From Dipetalonema caudispina (lineage: Eukaryota; Nematoda; Chromadorea; Rhabditida; Onchocercidae): a stretch of DNA of 64,000 nucleotides. Both the position numbers and the translations under genes were made by a program. The notes under the pieces were generated by a model. That model had not been told where the DNA came from, ran no database searches, and saw nothing but the letters and a program-made list of their open reading frames with translations. Position 1 is the first letter of the stretch. Each line of letters starts with the position of its first letter. Location of the stretch: positions 62,001 to 126,000 of the forward strand of contig JABVXV010000123.1 in assembly GCA_013365325.1 (NCBI GenBank), given 5' to 3'. This document shows, one piece after another, positions 11,501 through 24,480 of the stretch.

Positions 11501-14500
11501 GAATGCATTAATTTGGAATCGAAATATTGAATCAAAATTAGTCAACAAAATCAGAAATAAATTAGAAAAGCAGAACACAGAGATCATTTAATAAAATATA
11601 AATCTTGCAAATTTTGTATAGCAAATCTTATAAACCTTATGATCCTTGTATGAAAAATCTTACAAATCCTGGAAATCAAATATAATTGTATTTTGTCTCA
11701 TCTTATACAATAATATATTCATATAGAAAACTTAAAATTATCGCATAGAATACACAATTTTAATTTAATAGTTCCTAATGAGTATTTAAAAAAACATATG
11801 TAATGCAATTATCTTAAAAAAAAAAGGATATGTTATAGAGAAAATAATTAGACATGATACTGACAATCTTTTACTAACAATAAACTTTTGGTATGAAAAA
11901 AATGTTAAATTCCTATTAATATGGTAAAATTTCAAATGAAATTTATTAGACTGTAATAAATTGGCGCATTAAATTAGTATATGGTAATAAATCGAAATAT
12001 GCCATATAGAATTCCAATAAATTAGAAATAAGTGAAAAGTATTTTCGGATTTATCGACTAGTTTTAAAAAAAAAAAAAAAAAAAATGGGACAAATTGCAA
12101 AATATGCTTTTACATTATAAACAAACATTTTAGTTCATGTTCATTAAATTTGTCTACCATTCAAATTTCATAAAAATAAAACTCAAAATCTACATAATTC
12201 ATTTCTTCAATACACAAATGTTTGAATTTTGAAGAAATTAAAATTAGTTTTTGAAAGTTGCAAAACTAAATGCAAAGCCTAAATTTGGCGCTAATTGCTT
12301 TATCATTGAGTGCTTCTTGACTTAAGTTTTGAAAATCTAAAAATTTTGAAATTATCCATTTTTTTGCATAAAAAGAATAGGAAGAATGAATGAAAATTAT
12401 CTATTATAGAAATTTGTTTTTTGGAACAAAATTAAATTTGTTTAATTTCAGTACAAAGAAAAATAATTAGTAAATTCATTGACCTATACAATACTAAAAT
12501 TATTAAATAGTTAAATTTCATTCATCATTTCATTCAACAATTTCTTATAATTTATTACCATTTTATTATTGTTATTACTGCTATAACGAAATACATAACA
12601 TATACAGTTACAATGAAATGAATCAATTAATTCAATAGGAAGAAATTGTTGAAAATATTTAAAAAGAAATATGAAACTACTGAAAATATTTAGAATGAAA
12701 TATATTTATAAACTTCTGTAGAGTCAGTTTTTTAACGATATAATCATTTTCTCATCCAATTTGCACCAATTTAACATTTTCCCACTATTTTGCTCAAATT
12801 TTCATGAATGAATGTTACATCATTTCAAATTAAATGATATCATGAAATAAGTGATATTAAACAGTATAATAAAACAACTTGTCAAATAATTCATCATAGA
12901 AAAAATTATGAAAATCATAAATTATTTTCTTTTTTAATTTAAACACCATAAAAAGTTAATTTTAAGAAATTCGTTTTCACTTAATTGTGAATGCATAAAA
13001 TTAGCAATGTTATGCACAGATTTGCTTATGGATTTATTATTAAGTATACTGCAACTAACAGTTTTATAATCTCATTATACATTTTAATTAAATTAAAGTT
13101 TTATCTCATAAAAGATTATCTCAGTCTTTTAACATAGCATTGGTTCTATATGTAAATTTGGTGATTAACTTAATTACTTCCATCATTTGGTCTCCATATG
13201 TTTACATGTTGTCATATTTCGGAACGGTAATGAATAAATTTTAATTTGAAATTTCCTTTCTTTAATATTCACTACGACAAATGTTGGCTAATCGTATCAA
13301 CCATTTTGACAGCACGTATCAATTTTAGCATGTAAAACTAAACCTAAACCAAAAATTATTTTCTTTTTAAGTAATTCGCTATTTTTCAAATTTAAATCTA
13401 AATTTTTTTTGCTAGGAGCAACTTTGTAGAATAGTATTAAGTAGCATACAATAACATACAGTAAATATTGAAAATTTTTTTTCTAAAAATTGCAATAAGA
13501 AAAGGAATTTTCTTTTTGAACCATTTAAAAAAAGAAGGTAAAAAAGTTTCCTATTGGATATAATTATAACGAGAAAAGAAATTATGGAATAATTTGTTAT
13601 TAAGTATTTTAAAAGAATTAAATGAAAAAAAAATCATTAGGTCACTAAAGTTCAAACAAAATATCATTGATTAAATCATTTGAACTTATTAAGACATAAT
13701 GTTAATAGATTGTAAATAGCAATAAATGACGAATATTAATTAAAAATTTTATTGATTAGGATGAATTGTGTACAAATAGAAAATACGATTAATGAAAAGT
13801 TCTTAACTTGTTCGACAAATTTTTACCATCGCAATTTTTACATGTATAAATGGTAATTATTTGTTTTTGATAAAAAATAATCGAATGATTGGAATGCAAT
13901 TCTTAAAGAAAGCTAAATAAGCAAAAGGGGTCAAAACCAGTCTTTTTTCGAATTTTCAGAAATAAAGTTTCTTTTTTTTTTTAACAAGCTAATGAATTAA
14001 AATCACTTATCAAAAAATTTACAAAACGAAAAAAATTATTGGAAAATAATTCTTAGGAAAAAACTTAGCATCAAAAAAATTTATTCAAAATTAATCAGTG
14101 ATTCATGCATTCGTATGAAACATCGTAATATTTCGATATAATTTTATTAAATATGTATTTAATTAAGAAGTAAATCATTCAGCCAACTATTCACAAAAAT
14201 TTACTGATATCAGACTTCATAATAAAAAAATAAGCTTAGTTTTACGAAAAATATGTGCTACTATCGAAAAAGTAAATCTCATCAAAATATTTTAGAAAAT
14301 GTTTGTACATCAACTTTCTTGATTCACAAAAGCTGATATGATCAATCATGAGAGATTTCCCGAACTAAAAAGTTAATTCTTACTGAAAAATCACACATTT
14401 TTCAATTGCAAGAACGAAAATAAGCGCTAAACATACGAATTCACTGATAAAATTTGTAAAAAATTTTACTTCACCGACATTTTAAAATAATTAAATTGAA

Positions 14501-16517
14501 CAGATATTCTTGCAATAGACACTTGTAAATGGATTAAATTCAAATAATATCGATAAAATTTATTTCTAAATAGCAAAAAAAAAAAATAAAAAATAAAAAA
14601 TATCTAAAACAAAATTGTTGCAAGCATTTTCAGACGGTTTGAAAAATACTTTGAAAAAATTGATGACAATATGAAAAAAAGATGCTATGAAAAGAAAAGT
14701 TATTTTAATGATATAATAAATAAATGAAATTGCAAAAGGGAATTTTATAAAACTAATCGTTATTTCCGTTTTCAATACAAACCCAAACTAAAATATTTAT
14801 ATTTTGAGTCAAATACTTGATATATTTGGAAATCAAATTCCATTTAAATATATCAGCACATTTTGGTTCTGTTAATTGATATTTCTAAATTATTATTGAT
14901 ATTATTCGACTATCCTCTTTTGCATTATCAATACTAATATGACAATAAAATAAATCCTTAATTGTTTCATAAATTGAAATTTCATTTAAAAATAAAAAAA
15001 AAACCTTTTCATTTTTAGGAAACAATAATATTTCTGCTACAATTTGAATGCTTGATTGAATCAATCTTTGAGATAAAATGAAAAGTGATCAGATCGTAGT
15101 TTTCGATTGAAAGGGAAGTGATCGGTAGAAACAAAAATGAGAAAAATTCATGTATTTATCAAAATTTGTGCCATATTTATAATCAAATGGTGAAAATGGT
15201 TGCAAAGAAATTGGTAAAATAAAAATAAAAAAAAAAATGAAAAAAGAAAAAAAAAAGATTGAATAGGCCGAAATTCTTCTTAAAATTCCATACAAATGCT
15301 TTTTTTTTTTTCTGTTTTTTCTGGATCATTTAATCTCATTGCCTATCTTTCCCAAATGTTTTTCTCATCCGCTTTTCTTAATCGATTTGAATAAAATAAT
15401 TCATCAAATTGAAGACCACCAAAGAACTACTTTTTTAATTACGATAACTTTAACAATGAACAGTTCAACTTTAATTGTAGTTGAATGACACGAATATGAA
15501 TATGTAGACTAGTAAAGAATGAGGAAAAAAATAATTATGCGCACATTTTTCGGTTAAATTACTTGCTTAATTTGATTATTTCACTGGTAAAACTTAAAAA
15601 TTCATCACTGGAAATTAAGAATTAAGAAAATAAAAGAATTTTTCACAGATCTTATGAAAAAGAAAGAAATAATTTCAGTTAGTCTTTATATCTTTATCAT
15701 TTTGTGAACTTTGATGATGTATTATCATAATCGAAAATTGTATTTTCTCACATATTTACCAATCACTTTCATTAATTCATTCCGCTAAATCACACATTTT
15801 CGCTCAATTGATCAGCATTAGCTTAATTAAATTTTATCAGACAATGGCAATCAAATAGTTTCCGAAAAATTAGCAAAATTGCCGACAATTTCATTCAAAT
15901 CAACTTTTTTTTATACATAATTAAATGCTTCATATATTATATATCAGTTCTCAGGAATTGATTATAAATTTAATCAATTCATTTGATCCCTTTCGGAAGA
16001 ACCGTTATGACGTGATTCAAATCGAGAGAAATCAGACGAGTTGATCTAATGATCAAAATTATTACAAATCCTTTAGTGCATTTATTGGTGGATTAATAAT
16101 AGTTTTGACCTTTCTGGATCAAAATATAAAACGAAAGATTGTATTATACAGCATTTATTATCATTTGACAAAATTATTCATTGTAAATAATCATTACATT
16201 AATACTAAATCATCATTTAATCATTTGGATCAAATAAATCTTTAGTCCCTTTTTTTTCCATTTTCGTAATAAAAAAAACAAAAAAATTGTCGGGTGAAAT
16301 TTCAATTTCAAATGTTCAAAGACCAAAATTGAAATAACTCATTTAAACTGAAAGGAATTGTTGCTCTAATTTAATTTGTTATATGTTCGTTACAATTTAA
16401 TCCCTTTTTTCTTTGCTGAAATCTTATTTTTGAATATTTGAAATGCTAAAATCGAAATAACAATATTTAATTACAAAACTTAACAGTGATTTCAATGAAA
16501 ACTTATAATGTAATTTT
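8587..16517. other. long AT-rich intergenic region, no gene seen
   Basis: Nearly 8 kb of AT-rich sequence with many A or T homopolymers (for example about 9463-9480, 9793-9814, 12065-12084). Open frames here (9270-9488 +, 11084-11317 -, 14566-14775 -, 15089-15295 -) are runs of Lys/Asn/Phe/Ile without good splice borders and I take them as chance. The part just above 8600 is the presumed promoter of the collagen gene. A short tandem AATTA-type repeat lies near 9985-10010. Confidence 0.6.
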
Positions 16518-19467
16518 TCAATTATTCTCTTCGTATCGTATGATTTTAGCATCCGTCGCACAAATTCGATTTATAATATTTGCTGGCATAAGACAAACTA
16601 AGACAGAATCCATTACTTGAAGCATAACATCTTCCGTATTTAATACAGCATTTCGTACCTGAAAAAATTTGAACGCTAAATTAACTAACTTCAAATTTTA
16701 ATTCGAATTTTGGGGAGAAAATGAAATTCTAAGCTTTAAACATATTGCTAATGCAATGAAGCGAAAATAGCGAATTCTTTTTCCTTTTAAAATAACAAAG
16801 ATTTTCACGAAAATTTTTGAGAATTTCATTTTCGTTGATTAAAATACTTTACGATCTTTTCAATTACTATCATGTCAATGTTTTCTTTACTTTTTTAAAA
16901 AACAACTATTAAATCACCTGTAATTAGAAAGTCTTTTACTGAGTGGGAAGAGAAAAAAAACAAGGATATAGTTGATTTTTAGTATATTTGCGATGAAAGA
17001 AAATTATTGATATAATGTTAAAATATGCGCAAAAATCGGGTCGAATTATCATTTTTATATTAATTATTTGTTTAGAAAAAGATCAAACAGGAATATCATG
17101 CAAATTTTTGCAATTTTACGTCTTTTCTTTACAAATTTGATTTGGAGCAAAAAAAAAAAAAAAAAACAGTTAAAAAAATTCCAACAAACAGATGTAATAA
17201 TTATATAAAAAGATGAGGAAAAAAAAATTAAAGAAAGAAGTTATTACTAAATTACCTCTGTCATTGTGATAGCAAATAGATAAGATGACACGATGATAAG
17301 ATTAAATGAAAGAAATAAACTTGGAAATGCTAACAAAGTAAATATTTTATCATCGGCTTTGAATAATGTTCGTCGGCAGATATTGTCATCGTTATACTGA
17401 AATTAAATTATTTGAGAAGTTTATTTTTTAGTTTAACAAATTTACTAATTTATATTACATCGTGGATAACATCTCAAAAAGAGAAATAAGTGAATATGAA
17501 ATCTATCAATTTTATATTAATTGCCATGATTTTAAATAATGATTAATTGGGAAGATAACGAAATGGCAATGAATTATAAATTTAATTCGAAATTAAACAG
17601 TTATGGCTGATTTTTTTGCTGTTGTCGATTCAATACTCTTTTACTGAATGACGATCTCAGTTTGCATAACTTTTTGATGAATAATTTACGTGAATTTCGT
17701 CATACCAAATGATCAAATAAATATGATTTTAGCTTAGCTTAGGATAAGAAGGATATAGAAGCCGGCAAATGGTAACAAACTAAATAAGGTACAGGCAGTA
17801 TTATTACCGGTCAACAGATTGGAAATGTCAAACCGGTTCCAATTCATTATCTTAACTGGAATACCTGCCTAAAAGCTTTTGGGAATTGATATCATTTTCC
17901 TATTACCATGGATATCACGGATATGTTTTTGTACATTCGGATGTTTTTCATTTTTTCCCTTCAGCTTGTTATCTTTCCGGATTATCGAAATGTTGCAGAA
18001 ATTGGAATAAGTTCAAATCGATTTGATGAACTTTCTATTAACACATTATTACTATCACAAACTGCTAAGATTTTTAGTCGCTGAACGTAAAATGAATCTT
18101 ATTTGTATCACAACGGTTATTTTTTACGGAGAGATGTAATGAAGATACTAAATGTCCAAATTGATAAGTTTTATCATTTTTTCATTAATTAATCGATACG
18201 CTTTGCTAACTTCAACTGTTCAATAAAATAATTGAAGCACGACGATGATGCTTAACATCCTGCACTTTTGTTGATGGAAGTATCATCCCGAAAATGATCA
18301 TAAATCGACAAAAAATTAGATCACTGTTGAACCATGCGTGATCAATAAGTTGCTTAGTAGTTAAACGATACAACTCACTAAATTCAACTGTTTAAAATTC
18401 TCAGAACAATTGACACCTCAAAATGATATTTGAAAATTGATGCAAAAATACACCTTAATACTTCAGGTGCAACACTATGCATGAAAAGTTTTGTTGTTAT
18501 TTAGGATCATTGTCAAAGTTCAAAATGCAATTTGGCTGTAGAAATCGATGAACTTTTGCCCTTGAAGTGTAATGGAAGAAATAATTATAAATGTTAGAAA
18601 ATTACATTGCAACTAAGTTTCTTTTCGAGAACTTTTTGATGTGAATTTTTTTTTACATTTCAAAGTTTTTTGGAGGAAAGGAATTTATTTGTTTCTCTTT
18701 GGAAAATTCATCAAATTTAAAAGACTGTAAGATTTTTTCATACATTTCTAGATAGAAAACGGTTTTTTCTAAAAAATTTTAAAGAATTTACAGAGAAAGT
18801 TTAAAAACTTTGGATAAATTTCAGAAAATCAAAAGTAAGACGAAGTTTTCTCCGAAAGTTCGAAAAAATTTAAGGGAATTTAGTTTTTACAGGAAATTTG
18901 GGATAGAAAATTCTCTATGAATGATAATATTATGAATCATATGCTGTATTGGTATTTAAGATAAAGTAAAGAAGACTTATTTTTTTACAATAAGTTTGTG
19001 CATCAGAAAAAAATAAATTTTGAAATATTTAAAAATCTAATCAACAAATGGTTTTTCCAATGGTTGTTTATCGATTTATACTATAAAAAAATCTTTCATA
19101 CTTTTATAATTAAATATTATTCCTATTCTCTCCTAACTTTTTGATATCACTAAAATTTAGAGATATCTCATTTTTTTATACAAATTCATTTCTGAAATAT
19201 TTCAATCATGATATTTAGCCTGATTGTTTAAAAAATGAAATTAATAATGAACTATATCCACTTTTTACTTGAAAGAATCTACAAGATAAATAAAATGAAT
19301 TCCATTTACGACTTTTTTTAAAATTTTTTTAATTAAAATTCTTACCTCTTTTGGAAAAAACTAACATTTTTACTATAATTACTCCATTCCCATGTATCAT
19401 TTATCGTAATACTGAATACGAAAGATAAATAAGTAATCGTTAAAATAATTAACGAATATAATTTCAT
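16518..19467 (-). CDS. small predicted membrane or secretory protein of unknown function (3 exons)
   Basis: Two exons are well supported: 17396-17256 and 16658-16518 (stop TGA at 16518-16520), joined in phase 0. They encode 47 and 46 residues, with a hydrophobic helix (FTLLAFPSLFLSFNLIIVSS) and a second hydrophobic stretch (VMLQVMDSVLVCLMPANII). A likely first exon at 19467-19366 gives a signal peptide (MKLYSLIILTITYLSFVFS) and an Asn-rich segment with a potential N-glycosylation site. To keep frame it must use the donor GTTAGT after codon 34. A stronger donor (AG|GTAAGA, exon low end 19346) is 20 bases further on but is out of phase, which would require an unseen middle exon in the roughly 2-kb intron. 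The ATG sits one base after a CAG acceptor. The predicted protein is about 127 aa. No family recognised. Confidence 0.6.
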
Positions 19468-21557
19468 CCTGTCTTAAGCAACCGTTCGTTTCCGATACGA
19501 AATTTATAAATGTTTTACCATTTAATTTGCTATTGATATTTGTATGTTAAAGATGATAATTTTATTGATAAGTGATATTATCGCCTAAATTATATTTGCA
19601 TAAATCATTTTTTGCGAAACATTAAAATGTGTATTAGGTTATAATGAAAACGAATAAATCAAAATTAACTAATTTTTATTTTGCTTTTTATTTGGTTTGT
19701 ATAATTAATTTATTGGATTATACGCACTCGTAACAGAAATTAAAATTTGAAATAAAATTTTCCACTTTTATCAAATAATAGTCAATATAAATGATATTGG
19801 TAACATCTCAAATATTAATTAACAAATACGATTGATCATTTATGATATTATTGACCTTTGAAAATTACAAACAAACATCAATAAGTGTTCACTACAAACA
19901 AATAACTTTTTTCCTAACAGTGTATTAAATCATAATCGATTAACAAAGTATCTGAAAAAAAGAGTCGTAGAAAATTATGGCGAACGAATAATTGATATAA
20001 ATATAAGTATTTCGTTTTATTTCACTTGTCATTTTATAAATTAATTAATTGAAAAATTTTTTCGATTCATCATAAGAAAAGAATTTATCAAAAAGAAATT
20101 TAATTTATCCAATTAATTTTTACAAAAATTTAACTGAAAATGATAAAATATTGCCAGCGATATCTTAATGCTTCTGTATTTAATTAATTGATGCTTATTA
20201 CGTCTGATTAATTGATAAATTATTATACCTGACTAATTAGTGTTTATTATGTTCGTATTATTTTATTATTTGTTATAATTGAAAAGGTATTGCGTAACGA
20301 TAATTGGTTATTATAAATAAATTATGTTAAAATCGCAAGTATAAAAAAAGAACCTCAAAACATAAAACGAAATTTACGTTAAATTTTGAGTATAAATTTT
20401 TGTACCCATTAAAAGAAAATCCACCAAATTTGTTTTTGTTATAAAAAAGGTAAAAGATCAATAGTCAGCGACATAATTCATCATATTTCAAAGGTTTTGA
20501 CAGACCAGTTGATTTCACTTTTTGGCTTACCTTGCAACTATACTACATTTTGACCATAATCATATTAATTAAATTTTATTGAAAATGTAAATTTATGGTC
20601 GATTTAATAAATGAAATCTTCCCAAGAAGATAAACCCAAGAAACGCCAGAAATTTCCATCATTCAGATTTTTCCTTTTTTTAATAGAACAATAAAAAGTT
20701 TTTCTTTTTAAATGAAAATGGTCATTGATACAAAATAAATCACACGGAACTCGACTACTTCTTTTCGATAACAATAAGAAAAAAAAAAAAAAAAAAGAAG
20801 AAAAAATAGAAGAGAAAAGATGAAACGAACAAAATTTAGATCTTTTAAGTTGGTTTTTTTTAGACTGAGAAACGGATAAAAAGTGTAAACTTTATTGTTT
20901 CAATTCTTTTTTCTCTAAAATTTGAAAAATAAACTTTACCAGTTGTGTAAAGAATTAATTCTCGTCTCAATGAAATATTATATTAAGTCTCTATTCATTA
21001 TTGTAGTTTTAACATAATGACTGAAATAAAACGATGAAAATAAATGAAGTATTATTCGGATAAATTTTCCCGAACAAATAAAAAAAGCAAAATTTGTAAA
21101 ACAATTTCTATCTTTTTATAGACTATTGTTTGAGCAAAGTTTTTTTTAATTAATTTAATTTTAATCCAAATTATACTCATAAAATATGCTCAATTGTATG
21201 GTAAAAGTAAAGAATTAAAATGGTATAAACAAATTTAATACAAAAAAAAAAACGGAATAAGAAAAATTTAACGAATGTAATAAAATAGCAAAATATCTTC
21301 ACATTTCTCAACAACGTATATACACATCACGTAACAAATTAATGATTACGTGAAAGCTGATAATTGCAATTTTCAAATTTTTATGCAATATTCTTACGTT
21401 TTTCCTTTTTTCGATAAAAATTTATTGATTGCAATAGAAAAAGAAAACTAAATATTTTTTAATAAAATATATAACAAAAGATTTTCAAGCAAAAAGAAAT
21501 TTTCTTTTAAAAATAAAATAATCGTAATTTTTTACGATAATAAAATGTTATTAAATA
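19468..21557. other. intergenic AT-rich region, no gene seen
   Basis: Separates the two minus-strand membrane-protein genes. It is AT-rich with short A runs (about 20780-20798, 21241-21253) and has no supported exon on either strand. The spacing of about 2.1 kb is wide for a nematode operon, so the two genes are probably transcribed separately. Confidence 0.55.
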
Positions 21558-24027
21558 TCATCGCCAAAGACATCGCTCCTTTGTTGTTGCGTCGGAATTA
21601 TTATTTTGTTGCTTCAAATAGTGATAGCATTTGGCTGCAACAATCCATGACCATGTGGAAATTATTATACCAATAAATATGCTAACTGTCATTAGCATTT
21701 GGTCTGGAATTAAATTTAATCAAATTAAACTAATTTTTTGTAAAATTCTTCTGCAATTTTTTGTGAAAGAAACAAAAATGTTGTAATATTTTTTTTTTTT
21801 TAATTAGTTTTAAAATTATCCCATTTGATCATTAGCTAAGCAATAAATGGGATATTTTCAAATCGTTGGAAAAATTAGTAATAATTGGGGGGGGGGGAAT
21901 GAAATGATGCGTAAAAAAAGACGAGGAATAGGAAAATTGAAAGAAATAGAAAAAGACAATTCAAGTGGAAAAATAGTTACAAAATTACAAGACAATGAAA
22001 TCCTTTAAGATATATAAGTAGTAATTTTAGAAATTACTATTCATATATTTAAAAATTTAGAATATACCTTTAATTAACCGATTACTTAAACTAGTGATAT
22101 TAATGGTAAGAGAAGAAAGAGAGAATTATTTGATTAATACAACCATTAAAATATTTACATTTTATCCATAATTTAAATAATATTTCTGAAGTACAGTAAA
22201 ATGAGGAAATTCTTAAATTAATAAAATGAAAAATTGGTAAATATTTTTTTAGAACTAACCAAATTTCCTATTGAATGTTTGTCTTTTATATGTTATTGTA
22301 TAATAAAGCGTATAAGCGGCCAAAAGAAAAAAACCTGCACATTGGACTATCTGAAAATCAGTTAAATTTTAAAAATGTTGAATTGATTTTTAAGAATTTT
22401 TGATTGAAAATATTAAATTAATGAAATGATATGCTAGATTAGATTTATCAAAATTTTCCTACAAACTTTTATTATTTAAACGCTTATACCTGAAACTTTC
22501 AATTCTATTATTGCAGTATAATCAGTATTCAGTTCAAAAATTCTTATACCGTTCTCATTACTTATATACCAATACTTTCAATTAAATATCATAATTAAAT
22601 AAAAAGTTAATAGTTGATTTTACAATAAATCAAGATTATGTATACCTTAACACTACTAAATATTTGTAAAACGAAAAGTTTGAATAAGATGATGATAGCT
22701 TATCGAATAAAAAAATTATAAAAAAAAAAAACACCAATCAAGATTATTCACAAACTATTTTATCTAATAATTCTTTCTTGATTTTATTTTGACATAAAAT
22801 CAGAATTAAATACTTTTACAATAATATAAGCAGTGAATGTTATAAAATTTTTTCTAAGTTTTCAAAATTTATTCACTAAGCAATCAGTCTATACATATAT
22901 TCTTGTTTTCTTTTCTTCTTTCTTTTCATTTTTTCTTTTTGTTTGACAATAATCAAAGGCGTCATTTTCGAAAAAAAAACTAAGCAATCTTGCTGATCTT
23001 AACAATAATCAATCTTAACAGTCTTTTGAAATTTGATAATTTATTGCGATAAGCTCATTTAGTTTGCAGTATTAGTTATGTATCTTGTTTTTTGTTCATT
23101 ATGAGAGGAAAAAAAAGTTAGTAATTAAAAAATCAATTAGAAAAACAAGAGGTCAAATAAGGTGGCACATATCATCCATTTATATTTTATTAAAATAAAC
23201 ATTACTTTGTTAACTTTTGCTTTCTATTCCGTTTTCTTTTACTAATATTCAAAATAAATTACCATTAATTTTGTCAACAACTATTTGCACAAATTGAGCA
23301 AATATTTGAAAATATAATTTGAAAAAAAAAAAAAGAAACGAACGGAAGTAACAATGAATGGAATTAGAAGTATCGGTTTTTCGTAATATAATGCATAAAA
23401 AATCATTGTGGCGGTAATTGCATTGATAATGATCAATATAATATCAAGTATAAAATCTACGGAATAAACGCCAAAACACATGCTAACAGAATTAAAACCA
23501 CAAAGTATTAAAGCTGATGCTGCCACATATAACGTTGCCATCTAAAATATATTTATCTTTTTCTTCAAAAAAATAAATAAATGTCAAATTAGAAAAAATC
23601 AAATCGATAACTTATATGCTTTAATGTTATAATACAAAAATCAATAATTTATATGCTTCATTATTGTGATAGAAAAAATCAATAGTTTGTAACAATGAAA
23701 GAACATTCATTTAATATAGTAAGACTACTCATAAAAAGGAAATTATCAGATTAGTATGAAAAATGTTTCAATAAATTTATTTCTACATTTTTGATCACAA
23801 GGAAATGTATAAAGAAAGAAAAAACGAAGCAAAAAAGCGTTAAATTAATTTTGAGTAATAAAGCCTAAACTTTATAATCGGATTGACAATTAAAATGTAA
23901 ATTGAAACTAAAATTTAAAATGTACTTTAATGTGAACAGTGCCACCACAACATCGATGAGAGGAGTTTAAATCATCACCGTATTCATCGGTGAAAAATAT
24001 TTGACACGGCATGTCGAAACATCTCAT
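21558..24027 (-). CDS. LAPTM-like four-pass (lysosomal-type) membrane protein
   Basis: Exons 24027-23926, 23541-23344, 22350-22260 and 21703-21558 agree in phase (0, 0, 1) and give about 178 aa. The N-terminus has a short Cys-rich cytosolic head ending SHRCCGGTVHIK, then TM1 (MATLYVAASALILCGFNSVS), TM2 (DFILDIILIIINAITATMIF), the family-like turn YYEKPILLIPFI, TM3 (IVQCAGFFLLAAYTLYYTI) and TM4 (LMTVSIFIGIIISTWSWIVA). A basic and Gln/Asn-rich tail ends at TGA 21558-21560. Layout and size match the LAPTM4/5 family of late-endosomal and lysosomal membrane proteins; this is pattern recognition, not a search. The end of exon 2 lies beside a 13-A run and uses a weak donor (GTTCGT). An 18-nt in-phase microexon at 23280-23263 may be inserted there. 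The ATG directly follows AAAG, acceptor-like. GATA-type sites lie upstream. Confidence 0.72.
21887..21897 (+). repeat. G11 homopolymer
   Basis: Eleven consecutive G on the + strand (C11 on the coding strand), immediately upstream of the last LAPTM-like exon and inside its intron. G/C runs of this length stand out in such AT-rich DNA. Confidence 0.9.
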
Positions 24028-24480
24028 CTTTTAAGATAATGATAATATATTCACCCTGAAGATTTCTTATTGATTGCATTATTTTTAAAGTTAATTTTAG
24101 GGAACGAATTTAATAATTAAAATCAAATTTTATAATATAAGCATAAAGATAACTTTTTAACCTTCGTAGATATCTTTTTTTTTTTTGGCTTTCTGTCAAG
24201 TAACCAAATTTGCAAATCAGTTTCCTTCTTTCAAAAATTATTTTTAAGTTTATGCCAAAAATGGCTTAACTTCTGTTGCTGCCTTTTTTTTCGTTACTTT
24301 CAATTGCAACTTAAAGATTTTGAAAATAAATTTTAAAAAAAAACATAATAAAAATTAAAAATAAAATAAAAAGAAACTAATCATACATTAACAATGATAA
24401 TAATAAATGATAAAGGATAAAAGTGATAATGATGGTAATAGTAATAATAAAAGATAGTAATGATAAGAAATGACGAAAAG
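24028..24480 (-). promoter_or_regulatory. upstream region of the LAPTM-like gene with clustered GATA motifs
   Basis: Within 450 bp upstream of the LAPTM-like ATG there are several TGATAA hexamers (near 24045, 24395, 24408, 24425 and 24463) mixed with GATAAT/GATAGT triplet-like repeats. TGATAA is the core bound by GATA factors of the ELT family that drive intestinal genes in nematodes. Part of the density comes from a degenerate AAT/GAT microsatellite, so regulatory function is only inferred. Confidence 0.4.

Noticed and set aside
16518..24027. Two tandem minus-strand membrane-protein genes as an operon
   Set aside because: Spacing of about 2.1 kb is much larger than typical nematode operon spacing, and the downstream gene has its own acceptor-like start context.
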